NCBI GenBank assembly: GCA_000151295.1
Contig: GG745334.1
Coordinates: 704,042 to 718,785, forward strand
Reading direction: 5' to 3'
Source of the DNA: Allomyces macrogynus ATCC 38327
Taxonomy: Eukaryota; Blastocladiomycota; Blastocladiomycetes; Blastocladiales; Blastocladiaceae
DNA length: 14,744 nt
Of this stretch, positions 9,479-14,744 are shown piece by piece. The position numbers were made by a program, and so were the translations under genes. Each line of letters starts with the position of its first letter. Position 1 is the first letter of the stretch. The notes under the pieces were generated by a model that worked only from the letters and a program-made list of their open reading frames with translations, did not search any database and was not told where the DNA came from.

Positions 9479-10076
9479 CGTGGTCGACGGACGAAGTTTC
9501 GTGGGTTCGAGCGAGTGGGGTATGCAGAGACGACGATGAATCGGGACGGCGGCGGCTTGCGCGGTCGAGTGTTGGGACGAGGGCGAGCACGCGGGAGGCG
9601 GCTTGAATGCGCCAAGTTAGATTCGTGGTAGCAACGTCGTCGGGCAGCGCCCGCACGGTCGACGGTGTGTCGTGGATAACGGGAACGATGGTGAGTAGCG
9701 ACGGGCGCGATGCTTCCGCGTTTGTTGGTCACTTTTTCTTGGCGCAGTATTGGCGGCGGCGGCGGCGCATGGGGAAAGCCTAAAGTCGCGGTGGCCTGGC
9801 CCGCGAATAGCGGCGAATCTGTACGACGCAACAGGCATCGGCCAAATCGGGGGACGTTGCGTCCCTTCGATCACGCTTTGATATGGCTTCGTGCGGATCA
9901 CGAAAACCGCCTGCAATGTCGCCGACACAGCCAGCATCGCACCCGTATCGAGTGTAAAGAACTTGCCGCGCTGGCTTGCGCGACCCAGAAACCGAACCCA
10001 AAACTCGTCCCGTATCCCGCCATCCCTGCCGATCGGCCCGCTCTGCTCCGACCCACGACGACCCGCGGCTCTCGCC
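9479..10076. other. Likely shared upstream region between divergent genes
   Basis: This lies between the start of the minus-strand zincin and the first plausible ATG of the plus-strand tract at 10077. Open frames here are arginine-rich by-products of GC-rich DNA. A GGC-triplet run occurs at about 9752-9767. No clear TATA box was identified. Confidence 0.45.
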
Positions 10077-11057
10077 ATGGCCGGCAGCCCCTTTGCGGTG
10101 CCGCCGCCGCCGCTGCCAATTCGCAAGTTTGAGCTCGCCGCCGAGTCCCGCCTTGCGTGCCGTACCGAGTCGCGCCGCGCGTCGCGGTCGTCCCAGCCCG
10201 CACCGCGCTCGGCATCACCCACATCTCGCATCTGGTCAGCGTCGCGGCCTGCAGCACCAGCGCGTCGTCCGTCCGCTCTTCACCAATCCGGTCACGCCCA
10301 ACATCCGATTCGACCACGTGCACGAGCAAGTCTCGGCGAATGCGCTTGGCGTCACGGGCCACGCGGGGATCCCGCACCTCGAGCGCACGCTTGTGCCGTC
10401 GCCCGTTCATGGACCCGTCCGGATCCCGCGCGGGCACCATAAATAGGCGGTCGTGACGGCGCCGCCCGCGCCGCGGTTACCGCGCGAGGTTGTGGAGGCG
10501 CCCATGTTTGCCTCGCCGTTCCATGGGAACGTGCAGCCGCAGGGCAACGGCGTCCCGGCCGGCGCCAAGCTCAATCCGCTGGTGCTGACCCATGTGTCGA
10601 AGTCGGTGACGGCGTCGGCGTCGTCGCGGACTGGGGCTCGTGGACCGACGCGATTTGCCGAGGTGCTGGATCACGCGTCCGACCGCCACCCGACTGCAGG
10701 GCCCAGTCCCCCTCGACTCCTCGGACGGCATGATGTGCCAGAGTATATAATTCACCATCTCAACACTCTCCACCCATTGTATTTGGATCCGCAGCACGCT
10801 GACACGACGAAATTGGACGTCGTTGCCACCAGTGCCTCATGGCCAAGCACCTCCACCAACAAGCGCCAGCAACCTCGGCACCGCGAGTTCTTCCACGTCG
10901 GTTTGGGCTCAACCCTGATTGGACCCACAGCTCGCACTGCACTGTCAAGCCCGATGCTGGCACCCCTGCGGCGCTTGTGGACCGGGACCCGGTGCGGTAC
11001 CAGACCAGCTTCAACTCGGCATTTGGGACCAGCGGCGGCGGCGACTCGACCAACTAG
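10077..11057 (+). pseudogene. Frame-broken coding-like tract, function unknown
   Basis: An ATG at 10077 in context CTCGCCATGG opens MAGSPFAVPPPPLPIRKFEL. By about 10160 the coding-like frame (third positions nearly all G or C) is a different one, with VAVVPARTALGITHISHLVS. By about 10270 it is a third, with RPLFTNPVTPNIRFDHVHEQ and then PHLERTLVPSPVHGP. That frame meets TAG at 10444-10446 but goes on coding-like beyond it (FASPFHGNVQPQGNG, LNPLVLTHVSKSV) to about 10620. A last coding-like piece, DRDPVRYQTSFNSAFG, ends at TAG 11055-11057. These changes have no good splice sites. It is either a pseudogene or a gene with several sequence errors. I do not recognise the family. Low arginine content and G/C third positions favour the plus strand over the minus. 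Confidence 0.4.
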
Positions 11058-11251
11058 CATCTCGTATACGAATGGAGGGTGTCGCTTTTGGATGTGATAG
11101 ACTTTTGCTCGACGCGAAAAAGAGAACCATGCACTGGTTGGGCAGAAGCAGATAACATGTAGGCTACGGATTACAGCAACATCAAAAAACAAACGCAATA
11201 ATCATCACTCCCAAGCGCACGCGTTCGGAACTCGAACGGCGGCGCGCGCCT

Positions 11252-12571
11252 CTACTTGTGCTTCTTACCCAGCCCAAAGAACCGCAGGATGCCCGACGGC
11301 CCAGACGTGTGGCTCTCCGAGTCGCTGCCGTGGTTGCTCGACGAGCCCTTCTTGTTGGCCTTGCGGTGCTTCTTGCCCAGCGCGCCCGGGTACATTTGCA
11401 ACAGGACCTCCTCGGGGATTTCCCCATCGCTACGGAGTGGGGAGTTAGCATCCCGCACGGAATGAGTTTGCAAGGCAGCGCAAAATGTACCAGCAGAAGT
11501 TGATGAAATCGCACGTTTTTTGGCGAATCAGCGCATGCGGGCCCACCTCACCGTCGTCCTGGGACCCACGGCGACTGCCCGGACCCGACCCGTCGAGACC
11601 CATACGGCGCATCCCGCGCGACGGCGACCCGCCGTTGACCGGTCCACCGGCCGGGTACCGGTTGTTGAGCTGCGTGACCAAGTGCGTGATGGCCGCGTGC
11701 AAGTCGGCGACCGTGTAGCCCGGCTCGCCCTCGTCGTCGCCCTCCGGGTGCTGCGCGACCAGGTTACGCCAGATGGACGATTTCTTGTAGGCAATCCAGT
11801 ACGAGTCGAGCATGGTCATGACACCGGCGCGCACCGTCTCAAAGCACTCCACCGGGTCCGACATGGCCCACGAGTTGAGTGCCTGCATTCGCAACGTATC
11901 GGGCAGATTCAGCTCGAGCGGCGCCGACCCGGCCAGGTACGTGTCGAAGACGACCGCCGGATGCGTGTGGAACACGAGCACGTCGAGCATGAAGAACTGT
12001 CACGGCACGGCGTCGAGACTGGTGAGAATGATATTGCGACTGATTTCAAAAGAAGTGCTATGCGTACCAAGTTCTCGGGTGCAAATTGGTCCAGGAAATG
12101 CCCGAGGAAGTAGCACATGGGGATACGCGACACGAGCAAGCGGTTCACACCAACGCGGTTGCACTCGGCAATTGACACGTCAGGAATCGACCAGGCATCG
12201 ACCGACTGGCTCCCGCGCTGCTCCTCTTCCACGTTGACCGTGCCATCGGCAGCCTCACCGTCAGCAGCCACCTTGGTCCCCGGCAATGGCGGCACTTGGT
12301 CGGGCAGCTGGAACGCCGACCGCGGCGTACCCGGACTGACCGTGTTCGCGTAGTAATCGACCATGAGATCGGTCGCCGAAGTGCTCTGGCGGCGGAACTG
12401 GCGGACGGGACCCGGAGACGAGCTGCCGTTCGTCGGCGTCTTGGGCGTGCGCGGCGTGCGCGGGCCCTTGGTACTGCTGCTCGACTTGCCGACGTTCACG
12501 GACGGCTGCAGCGAGAGCGCCTCCGGGCGCCCCTTGCGCTGCGAACGAGTTGCAGAGTCGCCGCCGGGCAT
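11252..12571 (-). CDS. RGS-domain regulator of G-protein signalling
   Basis: RGS proteins speed up GTP hydrolysis by Galpha subunits and so end signals from G-protein-coupled receptors. Exons 12571-12068, 11996-11491 and 11429-11252 give about 395 residues. Residues 1-135 are Ser/Pro/Thr-rich and disordered-looking, with TPRTPKTPTNG-type phosphosite clusters. The RGS box spans about 140-247: RIPMCYFLGHFLDQFAPENL, spliced to FFMLDVLVFHTHP, then FDTYLAGSAPLELNLP and SYWIAYKKSSIWRNL. The ENL and ELNLP asparagines match Galpha-contact positions in known RGS domains. A Gly/Ser/Arg linker follows. The C terminus is strongly basic (GKKHRKANKK and FFGLGKKHK) and may bind membrane lipid. The start ATG at 12571 has A at -3 (AAGATGCC). 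The frame stays open to 13045, but that part reads like untranslated leader. No receptor helices are present, so it is a stand-alone RGS protein. Confidence 0.88.
11430..11490 (-). other. RGS gene intron 2, 61 bases, with alternative donor
   Basis: The acceptor TCCGTAG ends at 11430 and a textbook branch site TGCTAAC lies about 20 bases before it. The preferred donor is GTACAT at 11490 (61 bases). A second donor, GTGCGA at 11514, gives an 85-base intron. The two are 24 bases apart, so both keep the frame and the products differ by eight residues after the RGS box. Confidence 0.7.
11997..12067 (-). other. RGS gene intron 1, 71 bases
   Basis: The donor is GTACGC after TTG, a candidate branch site is TTCTCAC and the acceptor is GTGACAG. 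It splits the RGS box between APENL and FFMLD in phase 0. Reading through without splicing destroys the domain, which strongly supports the intron. Confidence 0.85.
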
Positions 12572-12999
12572 CTTGTCTATCGTTGCGGGTCTAGTCGGTG
12601 CGGGAGTGCAGAGAGCTTTGGTGTGGGCGGGCGGGCGGTCGTTGGCCGTTGCCGTCCTCTTGTCGTCTATGTTGGTGCTGGTTCGCGGTGCTCGTCGTGT
12701 CGTTGACGTTGACGGGATGGGAGAAAGAGCTTGCGCGACGGAGTCCCGACCGTGTCCTCGGGCCCCAACCCACCTGGCCCGTTCTCCTTGACGACGCATG
12801 GCCATGAACCAAGGGCTGGCGCCTGTCGCAGGGACAAGCGTCCGAAATTTTTGGTTTTGGCGTCGCCGTCGACGCCGGGTTGACACAAACCTCGTTGCCC
12901 GAGCGAACCAGGTGCCTGCCGCCGGCCGACCGCCGGATGAACCGCGAGAATGCGATTGGCGGGAACACTTCATTTCGGTCGATGACGCGCGAAGGCGCG
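12572..12999 (-). other. Leader and promoter region of the RGS gene
   Basis: The sequence just upstream of the ATG reads like a 5' leader, with CA-rich stretches near 12600-12660. The open frames here are rich in R, S and T and show no domain. No TATA box was seen. Confidence 0.45.
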
Positions 13000-13133
13000 C
13001 TAGGCGAGCGCCACCCCGCTGTTGGTCGCAATGCCATTGAGCCACGTTTGCGCCCCGCGGCCTGCATGGTGTGCGTAAAGTTTGTCACCACCCACGCCTC
13101 GTTGTTGTCCACCTGTTCGTTGTCCACGTCTTG
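13000..13133 (-). pseudogene. C-terminal coding remnant with a one-base frameshift
   Basis: After a pyrimidine-rich tract, a minus-strand frame from 13133 reads QDVDNEQVDNNEAWVVTNFT and then HTMQAAG. In the neighbouring frame it is followed at once by AQTWLNGIATNSGVALA and a TAG stop at 13000-13002. The two halves read as one sensible protein end if one G were added to the GGGG run at 13053-13056. It is either a lost base (pseudogene or sequence error) or the last exon of a gene whose upstream exons I cannot find. The family is not recognised. Confidence 0.35.
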
Positions 13134-14307
13134 CCTCGAAGCGAAGAAGAAATGGAAGAGTAGCGGAAGCAAGCGGAAGTGCGGGACAGAGCCAAGTTGT
13201 GCACGTGTCACACATGATAAACGCGTTGTTGGGCGGGAGACGGGTCTGGCTGTTGGTTGTCTTGCTTATTCTCAGCCAACAGGCAACGGTCGGCTCGCCA
13301 GAGTTTTGTTGGTTCATGCCCCGATCCGGCGCGCCTGGACCGCGCGAAACCGGCCTCGACCGCCGCCAAACTTGGCGCATTCAAAAAATCTTCTTGGAGA
13401 TGACGATGATTTACACAAACCTCGTGCCGCACGCGCGCGTCTCGCACTCTAGCTGGGAGACGGTTACTCCTCGTGCTTCTTTTTGCACTTCACGCTCGAC
13501 TCTTTCAGCGATCACTGCGAGCGGATTAAGCCTTCTCTGTCGGCGTTGGCCACCCATCACCGGCCGACCCGCCGCCGTCATACGCTCCGCTCCCCGCAGC
13601 GGCGCTTCCGCTCCTCACGCATCCCCCGCCCAACGCGCAACTGCATCGTCGGCCTCCACGGTCGAGGATCGCCCGACCGCCCACCTGCGGCATCGGCCGG
13701 CTGCTCGCGCTCGCTCACTCGCTGCCATCCCACCTCCGCTTCCTTTGCTTGCGCTCCGCGGTCCACGCCGCCCAACACTCGCTTGACGCTCGACAGCGAC
13801 CCGCGATCCGGACTGCAAACTCGCCCTCATTGCCGCCTGACTCGCCGTACTCGACACTACCAACGCCATCACCCACTTTCGCGCGCACGACTGCCAGAAC
13901 CATTCAACTGCACCAGAACGGGCGCATTCATCGCCCTATATTCCTGCGGGCCCGATATTTCGCCGTACACGCCAACTGACGCTGCGAACCGAGTCGGCAG
14001 TGCTCGTTCCGCACGACAGCCGCGAAACCGGAATTGTCTCCGTCCGTCGCGTATTTTCACGGGTCGCCCTCGCTCGGCGCGAAGCCGGCTGCGCGATCCA
14101 TCGGTCCTTGACGGTGGGCCGTGCTAATCTGTTATTTCCCTTGGAGCGGTTGAGGGACGTTGGTGCGTGCCGTCGAATCGCTCGTGGATGGATGGGTTGG
14201 AAAACGCACATGGAAGCGGCTCACTCCTCTTTGTCGCGCGTAGTCTGCAGTATTCGCGTCGTCGGACCTCAATCGCGCTCGATATTGCCGTCGTTGTGGT
14301 GTCCGCC
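13134..14307. other. No gene recognised
   Basis: GC-rich DNA with long but arginine- and serine-rich open frames on both strands, typical of non-coding shadows. One plus-strand frame starting at ATG 13214 opens with MINALLGGRRVWLLVVLLIL and SQQATVGS, which looks like a signal peptide. The rest of that frame to 13786 is low in coding character, and no splice pattern improves it convincingly. Confidence 0.4.
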
Positions 14308-14580
14308 ATGTACATCATCAGCGACGAGCAATGGGCGCACGAGTCGCAGGGGCGCATGCTCCAAATGCGCGTGAATCTCATTGGTACGAAAATTTCGACG
14401 GTATTGGGTCCCGTTGCTCCTTTTGACGCGCGACTGATTGATTCGCCTGCGGGTCGTGCGTCGTGCCCGGTCCCACCAGACGAATGGGATGATTTGCAAC
14501 TTGCACTTTTTTCAAGTGCCGCTCTCGGCGCGGCGCCGGCGCGGCGTCTCCTGACGGATCACTTCGGCGGCAGGAACTGA
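14308..14580 (+). CDS. Small hypothetical protein, possible optional intron
   Basis: The ATG at 14308 sits in CCGCCATGT, a good start context. Unspliced, the frame runs 90 residues to TGA at 14578-14580. It opens MYIISDEQWAHESQGRMLQM and ends LLTDHFGGRN. A donor GTACGA at 14384 and an acceptor CCCACCAG ending at 14479 define a 96-base, in-frame intron with branch candidate CTGAT. Removing it gives 58 residues and joins RVNLI to DEWDDLQLALFSS, which reads more smoothly. No signal peptide or known domain. It could also be a fragment of a larger gene. Confidence 0.4.
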   Translation: MYIISDEQWAHESQGRMLQMRVNLIGTKISTVLGPVAPFDARLIDSPAGRASCPVPPDEWDDLQLALFSSAALGAAPARRLLTDHFGGRN

Positions 14581-14744
14581 CGCGGCGCATACGACGAATC
14601 AGCCCGCTCACAATGAAAAGACCTCACCGGTGCGCTCCCGAGGGTCCCGCGGGGGGACCTGACCTTCGGCGACTCTCAAGGGGGTCGCGGCGCGGGCGGG
14701 ACCTCTTTGGGACCCCACTTTTCACGAATCATTTACCCGATGTC
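14581..14744. other. GC-rich end of window with repeated GGGACC motifs
   Basis: The short motif GGGACC (or its complement GGTCCC) recurs at about 14643, 14654, 14699 and 14710, with self-complementary character around 14642-14660. No coding region was seen. It may be a regulatory or hairpin-forming stretch. Confidence 0.3.

Noticed and set aside
9891..10442. Overlapping open frames on both strands, 140-200 codons
   Set aside because: They are arginine/proline/serine-rich shadows. Only pieces of the plus-strand tract from 10077 look coding.
11520..12113. Plus-strand open frame of 197 codons
   Set aside because: It is antisense to the RGS exons and arginine-rich, with no domain.
12572..13045. 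N-terminal extension of the RGS frame to ATG 13045
   Set aside because: It is open but low-complexity, R/S/T-rich and unlike coding sequence. The ATG at 12571 has a better context.
13214..13786. Signal-peptide-like N terminus in a plus-strand frame
   Set aside because: The hydrophobic start is attractive, but the remaining 160 residues look non-coding and no splice sites improve it.
13483..14127. Plus-strand open frame of 214 codons
   Set aside because: Composition is R/S/T/P-rich with poor codon character and no motif.
1..14744. CRISPR arrays, tRNA genes, bacterial operons
   Set aside because: No regular short repeats with spacers and no tRNA box pair were seen, and gene structure with introns shows eukaryotic DNA.

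Overview
The window looks like nuclear DNA of a fungus. The evidence is short GT-AG introns of about 60-105 bases with CTAAC/CTCAC-type branch sites, an oligopeptide transporter (OPT) family sequence, a stand-alone RGS-domain protein, and a secreted HExxHGLGF zincin with a GPI-type tail. The gene-bearing right half is very GC-rich with few introns, which would suit an early-diverging zoosporic fungus such as Blastocladiomycota. That placement is a guess from composition and gene style, not a match to a known genome.

The window has two compartments. Bases 1 to about 7065 are strongly CpG-depleted and TG/CA-rich; one stretch of about 690 bases (3749-4443) has no CpG at all. From about 7066 onward CpG is abundant. 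The left compartment holds a decayed retroelement RNase H domain (1131-1485), a possible LTR (about 1500-1945), a diverged 121-base tandem duplication (3196-3413), a run of 15 G, and on the minus strand the fragmented but recognisable exons of an OPT transporter (about 4581-6935). The OPT sequence is probably a decaying pseudogene, or else a methylated gene with many introns.

The right compartment holds two well-supported minus-strand genes, both of which need splicing to make sense. The first (7661-9478) is a secreted zincin-like protein of 579 residues. Its zinc motif HEMMHGLGF is split by a 78-base intron. The second (11252-12571) is an RGS-domain regulator of G-protein signalling of about 395 residues from three exons. 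Between them on the plus strand (10077-11057) is a tract that looks coding but changes frame repeatedly; it is probably a broken gene of unknown function. Right of the RGS gene are a short minus-strand coding remnant (13000-13133) and a small plus-strand candidate gene (14308-14580).

No tRNA, rRNA or CRISPR array was seen. There is no operon-like organisation: the genes are independent eukaryotic units. The two confident ones act at the cell surface (protease-like) and in G-protein signalling.
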